Assembly: GCF_002849655.1 (NCBI RefSeq)
Contig: NZ_PDNW01000002.1
Coordinates: forward strand, 341,733 to 405,732
Direction: 5' to 3'
Origin: Pollutimonas subterranea
GTDB lineage: Bacteria; Pseudomonadota; Gammaproteobacteria; Burkholderiales; Burkholderiaceae_B
Length of the DNA: 64,000 nucleotides
Positions 8,724 to 17,973 of the stretch are shown here, one piece after another. Below the pieces are notes generated by a model. The model ran no database searches, was not told the origin of the DNA, and saw nothing but the letters and a program-made list of their open reading frames with translations. How positions within the stretch are numbered: position 1 is the stretch's first letter; each line of letters starts with the position of its first letter. A program made the translations under genes and the position numbers.

Positions 8724-9134
8724 ATGTCCACTGCCTCTCAGGAAGACCTCGCCAAACTCATACTGCGACTCACCATCGGCATACTCATACTGCTGCATGG
8801 CATTGCCAAAATGATCAACGGCGTAGGCCCCATCGAAGGCATGATGGTCGCGCGCGGCCTGCCCGCCTTTTTTGCATGGGCCGCCTATATTGGCGAGGTC
8901 ATTGCCCCGCTGCTATTGATATTCGGCCTGTATACGCGCCTAGGCGCCTTATTGATTGCGGTAAACATGGTCGTAGCGATTGCACTGGCGCATAGCGGCC
9001 AACTCATGCAGCTGGGTGGCAACGGCGGCTGGCGGCTCGAGCTCCAGGGCCTTTTCCTGTTCGGCAGCATCGCCGTTGCCCTGCTAGGCGCCGGACGTTT
9101 CAGCATTGGCGGCCGCGGTGGAAGCTGGAACTAG
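8724..9134 (+). CDS. DoxX family membrane protein
   Basis: Inner-membrane protein of 136 residues with four hydrophobic helices: LILRLTIGILILLHGIAKM, FFAWAAYIGEVIAPLLLIFGLY, LGALLIAVNMVVAIALAH and LFLFGSIAVALLGAGRF. The pattern and length are typical of DoxX/YphA proteins, many of which have no known activity; some work with oxidoreductases in thiosulfate or oxidative-stress metabolism. It lies between the AMP-binding fragment and the patatin gene on the same strand with short gaps. Confidence 0.85.
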   Translation: MSTASQEDLAKLILRLTIGILILLHGIAKMINGVGPIEGMMVARGLPAFFAWAAYIGEVIAPLLLIFGLYTRLGALLIAVNMVVAIALAHSGQLMQLGGNGGWRLELQGLFLFGSIAVALLGAGRFSIGGRGGSWN

Positions 9135-9170
9135 CTCTCTTTCTTACTGGGCGGCCTACCGGGAACGACC

Positions 9171-10085
9171 ATGCATGAGCCCTTGCGCAAGCCCCGCATA
9201 GGTTTGGCCCTGGGCAGCGGCTCGGCCCGTGGCTGGGCCCATATCGGGGTCATTCATGCACTGGCCAGGGTCGGCATTCGCCCCGATATCGTTTGCGGCA
9301 CGTCGATTGGAGCCTTGGTGGGCGCCGCCTACGCCGTCGGAGAACTCGATCGGTTCGAACAATGGGTGATAGGCCTGGGCATCAAGGACGTCGTCGCCTT
9401 CATGGATTTTCGCCTGAACGGCGGCATGCTGAAAGGCGAGCGCCTGATGGACTTCTTCCGCCGCAACTTCATTGACTATCCCATTGAAGACTTGAACCTG
9501 CCGTTTGGCGCTGTCGCAACAGCGCTGCATACCGGCAACGAGGTCTGGCTGCGCAACGGCTCCTCCATTGACGCCGTCCGCGCTTCACTGGCCTTGCCGG
9601 GCTTGTTCTCGCCGGTGTGGCACGATGGGCAACTGCTCGTCGACGGGGGGCTGGTCAACCCGGTTCCAGTGTCGCTGGCCCGCGCCATGGGGGCCGAAAT
9701 CGTTATTGCCGTCGATCTGAATTCCGATATCCTGGGCCGCCATACGAACCGGACTACGGCGCCTGTACCGGCGACCACAGGCACCGTTGGCTCCGAATGG
9801 ATGCGCAAGCTACAGATGAATCTGAGCTCCTTCCTGCCGGAATCCGTTCCGCCCGAGCAGCGTCTTCCGTCCATGCTGGACGTCGTGGCCGCCAGCCTCA
9901 ATATCATGCAGGTACGCATCACACGCAGCCGCATGGCCGGCGAGCCGGCAGACATCGTCATTTCACCCCGACTGGCGCACCTGGGATTGCTCGACTTTCA
10001 CCGGGCGAAAGTGGCGATCGACGAAGGCCGCCGGGCCGCCGAAGCCGGTATCCCGGGCCTTGAGGAGCTGGGATTGATAGCGTGA
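9171..10085 (+). CDS. Patatin-like phospholipase (RssA-type)
   Basis: Ser-Asp dyad lipid acyl hydrolase of 304 residues. The oxyanion motif GSGSARGWAHIG (about residues 16-27), the nucleophile box GTSIGALVG (about 43-51) and the dyad aspartate in DGGLVNPVPV (about 161) are all present and properly ordered. The length matches RssA/NTE-type bacterial patatins. There is no signal peptide, so it is probably cytoplasmic, acting at the inner face of the membrane. The C-terminal third is a conserved extension of unknown role. Confidence 0.88.
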   Translation: MHEPLRKPRIGLALGSGSARGWAHIGVIHALARVGIRPDIVCGTSIGALVGAAYAVGELDRFEQWVIGLGIKDVVAFMDFRLNGGMLKGERLMDFFRRNFIDYPIEDLNLPFGAVATALHTGNEVWLRNGSSIDAVRASLALPGLFSPVWHDGQLLVDGGLVNPVPVSLARAMGAEIVIAVDLNSDILGRHTNRTTAPVPATTGTVGSEWMRKLQMNLSSFLPESVPPEQRLPSMLDVVAASLNIMQVRITRSRMAGEPADIVISPRLAHLGLLDFHRAKVAIDEGRRAAEAGIPGLEELGLIA

Positions 10086-10140
10086 AAAAATCACGCGCGA
10101 GGTGCGCTGAACGAGACTTGAATCCAGCATTTCGGCCTGG

Positions 10141-10377
10141 TCAATCCTCGGAGGTGTCACCCAACAAGCCGACGTCGCGCGATGCCTCGACGTGGCGCAC
10201 GCCCTGGATATGGCCCAGTGTATCTATTCGCGTAGCGTCCACCGTGCCGTAGATGACGCCTATCGATGTCATTTGACGCTGCACAGCCATGCCGACGTCT
10301 GCGCAGCGGTCGACGACTTCCGCGAATTGTCCTAGAAAAGCGTCGTCCACCAGGACGGTTACCAGGATTCGGGTCAC
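10141..10377 (-). CDS. Stand-alone inhibitor-I9/propeptide-like protein coupled to subtilase
   Basis: A 78-residue protein starting at GTG, whose first four bases overlap the TGA of the subtilase gene (GTGA), so the two are almost certainly translated together. Secondary structure read from the sequence is beta (ILVTVLVDD), helix (LGQFAEVVDRCADVG), beta (AVQRQMTSIGVIYGTVD), helix (RIDTLGHI), beta (GVRHVEASRDVGLL). That ferredoxin-like order, and the VRHVEASRDV end, resemble the I9 propeptide of subtilisins, which ends in a similar VxYVExD strand. I infer that it is a detached propeptide acting as folding chaperone or inhibitor of the neighbouring protease; family assignment is by pattern only. 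Confidence 0.6.
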   Translation of the reverse strand: MTRILVTVLVDDAFLGQFAEVVDRCADVGMAVQRQMTSIGVIYGTVDATRIDTLGHIQGVRHVEASRDVGLLGDTSED

Positions 10378-11705
10378 GGTATACGCTCCTTCATGCCAGG
10401 TGCCTGGACCAGGCCTGCCCCGACATCGCGGGATGGCTGCGTCAGGCGCCTTGCTGTCTGAACCAGGATATTGAGCAGCGCGCGGCTGCGTAAGCCGGGA
10501 TCGGCCTGGGCGTGCAGGGCCGCAATCCCGGCAACGAAAGGGGTCGCCATGCTGGTGCCGCTTATGGTGTTATGCAGTTGTGGTGCAGGCCATGACGATA
10601 AAACACCAACCCCTGGGGCCGCGATGTCGACCTGTCCACCGTCCGGCACCAGTCCTCCGCATGAGAACGGAGCGATCTGCAACACCTGGTCAATGGCGCC
10701 CACCGCGAAAATCGATGGGCAATTTGCCGGATGAGACACCGGCGCGATCAGCTCCGGGCGCCGACTGTCGTTGCCGGCGGCCGCAATAATGACGGTCCCC
10801 GCGGCCAATGCGCGTCGAGCCACCTCTTCGAATACTTTGGAATAACTCTCCTCCTGCTCGAGCGAGCTGCCCAGCGACATGGATATGATCTGGCATCCCT
10901 GCTCGATGGCCCAGTTGATTCCCTCGAGCACACCGCCGTCTGCACCGCCGCCCTGGTCGCCAAGAACCTTCCCGATATATAGTTCCACATTGCCCGCCAC
11001 ACCGTAACGTGGCCCGCTGGCGGGCTGTGATGGTCCGGCGGCAATGCCCGCGCAGTGCGTACCGTGTCCGTTACCATCCTGAACCGGCTCGCCATCCACG
11101 AAGGAACGCGACACAATCTGACGACCTGCGAAATCAGGATGAGACAGGTCCAGCCCGGTATCCAGGACGGCCAGCTTTACGCCCTCTCCCGTATAGACAG
11201 AGGTGGCGGCGCGTGTCGCGTCCACGCCCCAGGAATAAGATGTTTCGTCCGGCGGCACGGAAGGCTCGCGAGTGATGGCCGGCTGTCCCTGGCGAGCCAG
11301 CGTGCGGTCCACGAGCTCATTCACCGCGTCGCGATATCCATTCAGGTAACTGGTCAGCGAATCCGAGTCGTTCGAAGAGAAAGCCGGAATACCAATATCC
11401 CTGGGCCCGGCAATAGCCCTGACCTGCCTTTCGGGCTCTATGGCAAGAATTGCCGGATTATGTTCCTGTGCCGCCATGTTCAGCAAGCGGCGCTTGCCGT
11501 CGCTGCAACGGAGCAGCGCCACGCCAATTCGATCGAACACAATGGCGCACTGGTCGGCCAGTTGGGTACGAGACAGCTCGTCGGCCGTTGCGGCGGCAGT
11601 ACTGGCCACCTCGCCGCCCGTCAGTGCTTTCAGGGCGTTGACGGCATCCAGCTTCCGATCCTGGCACAACAAGACCAGGTAGCGGTTGGTCGGGGTCGGG
11701 TCCAT
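10374..11705 (-). CDS. Subtilisin-like S8 serine peptidase, cytosolic type
   Basis: Endopeptidase of 443 residues with the complete catalytic set: Asp182 in AVLDTGLD, His214 in NGHGTHCAG, oxyanion Asn312 in AAAGND and Ser385 in SGTSMATP. The first ~150 residues are not a signal peptide or a normal I9 propeptide but an uncharacterised domain with an internal SYLNGYRDAVNELVD helix. The ATG at 11705 is preferred because AGGAG lies eight bases upstream; a longer frame to 11732 has no such site. No export signal is visible, so it should act inside the cell unless secreted by a specialised route. It follows pstB and overlaps the I9-like gene by four bases. Confidence 0.87.
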   Translation of the reverse strand: MDPTPTNRYLVLLCQDRKLDAVNALKALTGGEVASTAAATADELSRTQLADQCAIVFDRIGVALLRCSDGKRRLLNMAAQEHNPAILAIEPERQVRAIAGPRDIGIPAFSSNDSDSLTSYLNGYRDAVNELVDRTLARQGQPAITREPSVPPDETSYSWGVDATRAATSVYTGEGVKLAVLDTGLDLSHPDFAGRQIVSRSFVDGEPVQDGNGHGTHCAGIAAGPSQPASGPRYGVAGNVELYIGKVLGDQGGGADGGVLEGINWAIEQGCQIISMSLGSSLEQEESYSKVFEEVARRALAAGTVIIAAAGNDSRRPELIAPVSHPANCPSIFAVGAIDQVLQIAPFSCGGLVPDGGQVDIAAPGVGVLSSWPAPQLHNTISGTSMATPFVAGIAALHAQADPGLRSRALLNILVQTARRLTQPSRDVGAGLVQAPGMKERIP

Positions 11706-11751
11706 AGTGAAACTCCTGGATAGACCAGCCAAGAGTACTACATTTGCTGCC

Positions 11752-12531
11752 CTAGCCGAATCGGCCGGTTATGTAGTCTTCGGTTTCCTTGCGGCCCGGC
11801 TTGACGAAAATCTGGTCGGTCTCGCCAAACTCCATCAGTTCACCCAGGTACATATAGGCCGTGTAGTCCGAGCAACGGGCGGCCTGCTGCATATTATGGG
11901 TCACGATGACGACGGTGTAATCGGACTTGAGTTCGGCGATGAGCTCTTCGATCTTGGCCGTGGAGATCGGATCAAGCGCCGAGCATGGCTCGTCTAGCAG
12001 AAGAATTTCTGGCTTGATGGCCACGCCGCGGGCAATGCACAAACGCTGCTGCTGTCCGCCCGACAGGCTGTTGCCACTTTGGTTCAGCTTGTCTTTGACC
12101 TCGGTCCACAAAGCCGCCTTGGACAACGCCCATTCCACGCGCTCGTCCATTTCACCCTTGCTGAGCCGCTCGAACAAACGCACGCCGAACGCAATATTGT
12201 CGTAAATGCTCATGGGGAACGGCGTGGGCTTCTGGAAGACCATGCCAATCTTGGCGCGAAGCAAGGAAATATCGGTCTTGGACGACAACAGGTTTTCGCC
12301 ATCAAGGTTGATCTCACCCTCGGCGCGCTGGCCCGGATAGAGTTCGAACATGCGGTTGAAGGTGCGCAATAGCGTGGACTTGCCGCAACCCGAAGGGCCA
12401 ATAAAAGCCGTGACCTTGTTTTCTTTGATGGACAGGTTCACATCTTTGATCGCCTGGTATTTTCCGTAATAGAAGTTCAAGTTTTTGACTTCCAGCTTCG
12501 TGCGTTCAGGTGTCTGTATAGAGTGTGGCAT
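11752..12531 (-). CDS. pstB: Phosphate ABC transporter ATP-binding protein
   Basis: ATPase of the high-affinity phosphate importer, 259 residues. Walker A is [14 protein letters not shown] near residue 45, the signature [14 protein letters not shown] near 155, Walker [14 protein letters not shown], and the H-loop [22 protein letters not shown] is typical of PstB rather than other ABC ATPases. It is the last gene of pstSCAB; phoU, which often follows pstB, is absent and the next gene is the subtilase. Confidence 0.96.
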   Translation of the reverse strand: MPHSIQTPERTKLEVKNLNFYYGKYQAIKDVNLSIKENKVTAFIGPSGCGKSTLLRTFNRMFELYPGQRAEGEINLDGENLLSSKTDISLLRAKIGMVFQKPTPFPMSIYDNIAFGVRLFERLSKGEMDERVEWALSKAALWTEVKDKLNQSGNSLSGGQQQRLCIARGVAIKPEILLLDEPCSALDPISTAKIEELIAELKSDYTVVIVTHNMQQAARCSDYTAYMYLGELMEFGETDQIFVKPGRKETEDYITGRFG

Positions 12532-12570
12532 AAGGATTTCCCGGTGGAAGCAAGGCTCCCAGCCATTTTG

Positions 12571-13431
12571 TCATTTACGGAAAAGGCTGCGCGCGGCAAT
12601 ATTGATGCCCAACACCAGCAAAGTGATCAGGACGGCACCCGCCCACGCCAGGCGATTCCAGTCCTCGAACGGACTGGCGGCATACTGGAAGATGACGACA
12701 GGAAGGTTGGCGATGGGCGCACTCATGTTCATGGACATGAACTGGTTGTTCAGCGCGGTAAACAGCAAAGGCGCGGTTTCGCCGGAGATACGGGCAATGG
12801 CAAGCAGGATACCTGTGATGATGCCCGAGCGCGCAGCCCGATAACAGATATTCATTATGATGCGCCACTGTGGGCACCCCAGTGCCGCGGCGGCCTCGCG
12901 CAGGCTGTTGGGAACCAGCAGCAACATATTGTCGGTGGCTCGCACGACAACCGGAATCACCAGTATGGAAAGGGCCAACGCACCTGCCCACCCTGAATAA
13001 TGCCCTACCTGGGCCACATAGGTTGCGTAGATGAACAGGCCGATAACGATGGACGGCGCCGACAACAACACATCGTTAAGAAAGCGGGTAGCCGGAGCCA
13101 GCCAACCCCGCTGGCCATACTCGGCCAGATAGGTTCCGGCCAGTACGCCGATAGGCGTGCCGATAAGCGTGCCTACCGCTGCCATCATGACGCTGCCCAA
13201 AATAGCGTTGAGCAGACCGCCGTCTGCGCCTGGAGGCGGTGTCGCTTCAGTGAATAGCGTCAACGACAGCGCCGATCCGCCTTTGACGAACAAGGTAAGG
13301 ATGATCCAGCAGAGCCAAAACAAGCCGAATATGACGGTAGCGGAAGACAAGCCCAGCATTATTCGATTGAAACGCTGTCGCTTCTTGTAGACCGGGTTGG
13401 ACAGGGTGACGACGGAATCAGAAGTAAACAT
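12571..13431 (-). CDS. pstA: Phosphate ABC transporter permease PstA
   Basis: Inner-membrane permease of 286 residues with six hydrophobic spans. The first span is [25 protein letters not shown], and the cytoplasmic coupling loop reads [17 protein letters not shown]. The periplasmic loop with [26 protein letters not shown] is characteristic of PstA. It starts 14 bases after pstC and ends 39 bases before pstB, consistent with one operon. Confidence 0.95.
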   Translation of the reverse strand: MFTSDSVVTLSNPVYKKRQRFNRIMLGLSSATVIFGLFWLCWIILTLFVKGGSALSLTLFTEATPPPGADGGLLNAILGSVMMAAVGTLIGTPIGVLAGTYLAEYGQRGWLAPATRFLNDVLLSAPSIVIGLFIYATYVAQVGHYSGWAGALALSILVIPVVVRATDNMLLLVPNSLREAAAALGCPQWRIIMNICYRAARSGIITGILLAIARISGETAPLLFTALNNQFMSMNMSAPIANLPVVIFQYAASPFEDWNRLAWAGAVLITLLVLGINIAARSLFRK

Positions 13432-13445
13432 GGCTTATGGCTCGG

Positions 13446-14384
13446 TTAGTGCGAGGTCCCTTCGCCCTTGGAGAGGCGAAGAAGCAGGAGTTTCGAGAAA
13501 GCCAGCACGACGGTGGTGATCAGGAACAGGATCAGGCCGAGCTCCAGGAGCGCAGCCTTCTGCATACCGCCTGCCTCGTTGAATTCATTGGCCAGCGCCG
13601 ATGCAATGGAATTCGATGGAGCAAATATGGATGAAGGCAGGTTGAAGGCATTGCCGATCACGAACGTGACAGCCATGGTTTCGCCCAAAGCGCGCCCCAG
13701 CCCCAGCATGATGCCGCCGATTACGCCGCTTTTGGTATACGGCAGGACGACTTTCCAGACCACTTCCCATGTCGTGCTGCCCAGGCCGTATGCCGACTCC
13801 TTGAGCAGCGGGGGAACGAGTTCGAACACGTCGCGCATGACCGCCGTAATGAACGGAATCACCATGATGGACAGGATGAGCCCCGCCGTGAACACGCCTA
13901 TGCCGAAAGGCGGACCGGCGAATATGTCGCCCAACACCGGAACGCCTGCGAAGAAATCAATGACATGCGGCTGAATATACTGCTGGAATATGGGCACAAA
14001 CACGAACAGTCCCCACATTCCGTAAATAATGGATGGAATGGCGGCGAGCATTTCAATGGCAGTGCCCAAAGGCCGGCGCAGCCAGACCGGAGAAAGTTCG
14101 GTCAGGAACATGGCAATGCCGAACGACACAGGCACTGCAATCACCAACGCAATCAGCGACGTAAGCAGCGTTCCCACAATGGGTACCATTGCACCATATA
14201 CGTTTTGTACGGGATCCCAGTTATTGGTCCATAAAAAGGCTATACCGTGGGCTGCGATGGACTCCCGACTTCCATAGAGCAGCGACGCCATGATGGCAGC
14301 GAGCAATATGAACACCAGAAACGCAAAAGTGCGCGTCAGGTTCTTGAACAGAGCGTCCATGAGCGCGCTTCGATTATTTTTCAT
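13446..14384 (-). CDS. pstC: Phosphate ABC transporter permease PstC
   Basis: Inner-membrane permease of 312 residues. It has the PstC N-terminal span ([21 protein letters not shown]), the [36 protein letters not shown] region, a large loop [21 protein letters not shown], and the coupling motif [23 protein letters not shown]. It pairs with PstA to form the phosphate channel. A 171-base gap separates it from pstS and contains a strong hairpin. Confidence 0.95.
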   Translation of the reverse strand: MKNNRSALMDALFKNLTRTFAFLVFILLAAIMASLLYGSRESIAAHGIAFLWTNNWDPVQNVYGAMVPIVGTLLTSLIALVIAVPVSFGIAMFLTELSPVWLRRPLGTAIEMLAAIPSIIYGMWGLFVFVPIFQQYIQPHVIDFFAGVPVLGDIFAGPPFGIGVFTAGLILSIMVIPFITAVMRDVFELVPPLLKESAYGLGSTTWEVVWKVVLPYTKSGVIGGIMLGLGRALGETMAVTFVIGNAFNLPSSIFAPSNSIASALANEFNEAGGMQKAALLELGLILFLITTVVLAFSKLLLLRLSKGEGTSH

Positions 14385-14483
14385 GTCGGCTTTTTAGCGT
14401 TTCGTGGAAAGACCATGAGTATAAAAACACACGAGCACCAGGGTAAAAGGAATGCAAGAAGAGTTACCGCCATTTTTGCACAA

Positions 14484-14517
14484 CAAGGACGGCGCCATCT
14501 GCACAGCACCGTCCTTG
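14484..14517 (-). other. Strong intergenic hairpin between pstS and pstC
   Basis: A nine-base stem, CAAGGACGG pairing with CCGTCCTTG, encloses a short GC-rich loop. On the minus strand it is followed by TTGTGCAAAAATGG rather than a U-run, so it does not look like an efficient intrinsic terminator. In binding-protein transporter operons such a hairpin commonly protects the upstream message from 3' decay, giving more binding protein than permease; that role is inferred. Confidence 0.55.
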
Positions 14518-14555
14518 CATGACTTGCGGGAAGACCGGAGATCCGATTTTACCCG

Positions 14556-15599
14556 TTACTTCCAGATAGCACTGCCATCAGCGGCCTTGATCTCGGTTTT
14601 CCACGCTTCGGCGATCTGGTCGGTGACGCTGGCAGGCATGGGAACATAGTCGAGTTCTTCGGCCATCTTGCCGCCCTTCTTGAACGCCCAGTCAAAGAAA
14701 GCAAGCGTTTCCTTGCCGTTTTCAGGCTTGTCCTGCTTCTTGTGGACCAAGATGAAGCTGGCCGACGTTACAGGCCAGGATTCGGCACCGGGCTCTTCGG
14801 TCAGCACTACGCCCATTCCGGGTGCGCTTTTCCAATCGGCATTGGCGGCCGCGGCGGCAAATGCGGCTTGCGTAGGCTGGACAAATTGACCGTCTTTGTT
14901 CTTGAGCTGGGTCCAGGACAGATTGTTCTGCTTGGCATAGGCATACTCGACGTAGCCGATCGAGTTCTTGAGCTGGCGAACGTAGGCGGCGACGCCTTCG
15001 TTACCCTTGCCGCCCTGGCCGGTGGGCCACTTTACTGCCTTGCCTTCGCCGACCTGTTCTTTCCAGGCGGGAGATACCTTGGACAGATAATTGGTCCAGC
15101 CGAACGTTGTGCCCGATCCGTCTGAGCGATGAACAACAATAATGGAGGCGCTGGGCAGCTTGAAATCGGGGTTCATGGCCTTGATTGCCGCGTCATCCCA
15201 TTTGGTGATCTTACCCAGGAAGATATCGGCAAGCACAGGGCCCGTGAGCTTGAGCTCGCCGGGCTTGATACCGGCGACGTTGATGACAGGAACCGTTCCA
15301 CCGACAATGGCGGGAAACTGGAACAAGTTGTCCTTTTCAAGGGCATCGGCCTTCATTGGATCATCGGACGCGCCGAAATCGACTGTCTTGGCAATGATCT
15401 GTTGTTGCCCACCACCCGAACCGATGGACTGATAGTTGATCCGATTACCGGTTTCTTTATGGTATTGGGCAGCCCATTTTGCATAGATAGGATACGGAAA
15501 CGAAGCGCCTGCACCGGTAATGTCGGCAGCATGGGCCGTCAGAGAAGCCGCAGCAAAAGCGACGCCGACCGAAACCTGTAATAAAACGCGTTTGAACAT
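14556..15599 (-). CDS. pstS: Periplasmic phosphate-binding protein
   Basis: Binding protein of 347 residues that captures phosphate in the periplasm for PstCAB. A Sec signal peptide (MFKRVLLQVSVGVAFAAAS, cleavage after AHA at about 24) precedes the typical opening DITGAGASFPYPIYAKWAAQYH and the phosphate-ligand segments GSGGGQQQII, DFGASDDPM and VHRSDGSGTTFGWTNYLS. A PHO box lies 69-89 bases upstream of the start. First gene of pstSCAB. Confidence 0.97.
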   Translation of the reverse strand: MFKRVLLQVSVGVAFAAASLTAHAADITGAGASFPYPIYAKWAAQYHKETGNRINYQSIGSGGGQQQIIAKTVDFGASDDPMKADALEKDNLFQFPAIVGGTVPVINVAGIKPGELKLTGPVLADIFLGKITKWDDAAIKAMNPDFKLPSASIIVVHRSDGSGTTFGWTNYLSKVSPAWKEQVGEGKAVKWPTGQGGKGNEGVAAYVRQLKNSIGYVEYAYAKQNNLSWTQLKNKDGQFVQPTQAAFAAAAANADWKSAPGMGVVLTEEPGAESWPVTSASFILVHKKQDKPENGKETLAFFDWAFKKGGKMAEELDYVPMPASVTDQIAEAWKTEIKAADGSAIWK

Positions 15600-15667
15600 A
15601 GAGAAATCCTCTTGACCTGTACTTGTTAAGGCAGGCTAACCCTGCACAGACGCTATATTAAGTACAC

Positions 15668-15688
15668 AATATGACATGTTCGTGACAG
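15668..15688 (-). promoter_or_regulatory. PHO box upstream of pstS
   Basis: On the minus strand the sequence reads CTGTCACGAACATGTCATAT: two PhoB half-sites (CTGTCA and ATGTCA) spaced exactly 11 bases start to start, the layout of the PHO box consensus. It sits 69-89 bases ahead of the pstS start codon, the expected place for PhoB activation in place of a -35 element. Predicted effect: induction of pstSCAB when phosphate is scarce. Confidence 0.85.
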
Positions 15689-15701
15689 TAACCAATGTTA
15701 T

Positions 15702-17774
15702 TCACGAACCAAGCTGTGTCATAAGGTGATGATGCAGGTTGAACGGCTTGCCGCGACCTTTCACCTTCACGTAGGAACCATTGGGCAAGGCGCGCCAGGC
15801 CAACTGGTTGTCGCGCAAGGCATACGTGAACGATTCGTTGATGACTCGCCGCTTCAGTACTTTGTCGAGCACCGGAAAGCTGACTTCGACACGCCGGAAA
15901 AAATTGCGGTCCATCCAGTCGGCGGACGATAGGTAAACGTTTTCGGCGCCGTCGTTGTAAAAGTAGAACACACGCGAGTGCTCCAGGAATTGGCCGATAA
16001 TGGAGCGCACCCGGATGTTTTCCGACAAGCCCGGTACCCCGGCCCGCAAGGCGCACGCGCCCCGCACGATCAAATCGATTCTTACGCCCGCCTGGCTGGC
16101 CTTGTACAGGGCCTCGATGACTATCGGTTCCAGCAAGGAGTTCATCTTTGCCATGATGCGTGCCTTTTTGCCGGATTTGGCATTGACCGCTTCGCCCCGG
16201 ATAAGCGCCACCATGGTCTCGTGCATGGTAAAGGGCGACTGAAGCAGCAGCTTCAAGGGACGTCTTGCGCCCAACCCAGTCAGCAGGGAAAACACTTTAT
16301 CCATGTCTTCGCACAGCTTCTGGTCGGCGGTAAGCAGGCCGAAATCGGTGTACAGCCGTGCGGTACGCGGGTGGTAGTTGCCAGTACCCAAATGCCCGTA
16401 ACGCCGAATGTGCCCGTTCTCGCGCCGCAGTACCAGCGACATCTTGGCATGAGTCTTGTGCCCGACCACGCCGTAGCTGACGTGCGCCCCCACTTCCTCG
16501 AGTTTGGCCGCCCAGTTTATATTGGTCTGTTCATCAAAGCGCGCCATGAGTTCCACGACCACCGTCACCTCTTTGCCCGCCTTGGCGGCTGCCACCAGCA
16601 AACGCATGAGTTCGGAGTCTTCGCCGGTGCGATAAATAGTTTGCTTGATGGCGACCACGGACGGGTCCAGCGCCGCGGCGGTCAGGAAGTTGAGTACCGG
16701 CTGAAATGCCTGGTACGGATGATGCAGCAAGTGGTCTTTTTCGGCAATGGCACCAAATAATTCGATGGGTTTGTCCGCCACCATGTCGAAAGGCGGCGGC
16801 ATCTTGGGTCGATAGTCCGCAAACAGCAGCTCGGGACGATCGACCACATTGCATAGCTGCATCAGGCGCGACAGGTTTACCGGCCCGCTGACGCGATAGG
16901 TGTCCTGGGGCGACAACTGGAATTCTTTTTCAAGGAAGGTAGCCAGCGTCGGCGGCATGACATGATCGATCTCCAGCCGTACCGCCGCCCCGAAATTGCG
17001 CTGTGAAAGCTCCCCCTGCAGGGCCAGTCGCAAATTGGTAATTTCTTCTTCGTCCACGAACAGGTCGCTGTTGCGGGTTACGCGCCACTGATAGCAGCCT
17101 TTTACATCAAGACCCGGAAACAGTTCGGCAACGAACGCGCTGATCAGCGCGGTCAGCAATATATAGCCATGAGGTATGCCGCAAACCTCGGCAGGCACCT
17201 TGATGACCCGGGGCAGAGCCCGCGGCGCCTGGACAATGGCGATAGACGCACTGCGTCCAAAGGCATCCTGGCCGTGCAGGGAGACGATAAAGTTCAGGCT
17301 CTTGTTGTAGACCCGGGGAAACGGATGGGCTGGATCCAGACCGATGGGAGTAAGCATGGGCATGACTTCGCGATGGAAGCCCGCCTGTGCCCAAGCCAGC
17401 AGTTCTTCGCTCCAGTCACAGGGATCCAGTAGCGCAATGCCTTCCTTTCTGAGCTTGGGCAGTACGTCGTTGGTGAGCAGGCTGTTTTGCCGGTCGACCA
17501 GTTCGTGGGTCGCGACGTGTACGCGTTCGAAGGCTTCACCGGGCGTGTAGCCGTCGGCGCCGACCTGACCCGGATTCTGGCGCTGTTGCTCTTTCAGGCT
17601 TGAAATCCGAATTTCAAAGAACTCGTCCAGGTTGGAACTCACAATGCAGAGATAGCGCAGTCGTTCAAGCAGCGGTGTAGCGGGATTCTCGGCCATGGCA
17701 AGAACCCGCTCGTTGAACTTAAGCAGGGACAGTTCCCGATTCAGCAATGTGGGATCAGACAACGAAGGAAGCAT
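15702..17774 (-). CDS. ppk: Polyphosphate kinase
   Basis: Reversibly transfers the gamma-phosphate of ATP to polyphosphate. The protein (690 residues from the ATG at 17774) has the PPK1 domains in order: N domain opening LLNRELSLLKFNERVLAMA, the head domain, and the C1/C2 catalytic domains with the phospho-histidine segment GHKTHAKMSLV, GTGNYHPRTARLYTDFGLLT and the late DWMDRNFFRRVEV. I chose 17774 over the frame's earlier ATG (17807) because homologous PPK1 proteins start close to the NRELS motif. Divergent from ppx. A weak PHO-box-like sequence lies about 50-70 bases upstream. Confidence 0.95.
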   Translation of the reverse strand: MLPSLSDPTLLNRELSLLKFNERVLAMAENPATPLLERLRYLCIVSSNLDEFFEIRISSLKEQQRQNPGQVGADGYTPGEAFERVHVATHELVDRQNSLLTNDVLPKLRKEGIALLDPCDWSEELLAWAQAGFHREVMPMLTPIGLDPAHPFPRVYNKSLNFIVSLHGQDAFGRSASIAIVQAPRALPRVIKVPAEVCGIPHGYILLTALISAFVAELFPGLDVKGCYQWRVTRNSDLFVDEEEITNLRLALQGELSQRNFGAAVRLEIDHVMPPTLATFLEKEFQLSPQDTYRVSGPVNLSRLMQLCNVVDRPELLFADYRPKMPPPFDMVADKPIELFGAIAEKDHLLHHPYQAFQPVLNFLTAAALDPSVVAIKQTIYRTGEDSELMRLLVAAAKAGKEVTVVVELMARFDEQTNINWAAKLEEVGAHVSYGVVGHKTHAKMSLVLRRENGHIRRYGHLGTGNYHPRTARLYTDFGLLTADQKLCEDMDKVFSLLTGLGARRPLKLLLQSPFTMHETMVALIRGEAVNAKSGKKARIMAKMNSLLEPIVIEALYKASQAGVRIDLIVRGACALRAGVPGLSENIRVRSIIGQFLEHSRVFYFYNDGAENVYLSSADWMDRNFFRRVEVSFPVLDKVLKRRVINESFTYALRDNQLAWRALPNGSYVKVKGRGKPFNLHHHLMTQLGS

Positions 17775-17820
17775 ATAAAGGAAAGCCCGTGCGAAAAGTT
17801 GACCCAATCTTTTACTTCAT

Positions 17821-17842
17821 TTTTCTTACCGTTATGTGACAG
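17821..17842 (-). promoter_or_regulatory. Possible weak PHO box upstream of ppk
   Basis: The minus strand reads CTGTCACATAACGGTAAGAAAA. The first half-site CTGTCACATAA is excellent, the second (CGGTAAGAAAA) at 11-base spacing is degenerate. Its place in front of ppk, in the same cluster as a clear PHO box, makes PhoB control plausible but unproven. Confidence 0.35.
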
Positions 17843-17973
17843 CCCCAAAGAAGTTCTCGTTTCTGCCCAGGAAAAGCAATTATCGCTGTTTTTTAACGAA
17901 TTACGCCGCTTGCGGGCCGCAGTGCCCGGCGAGGTCCTTATAATCGCAAGGTACTCACCCAGAAACAGCCCTA

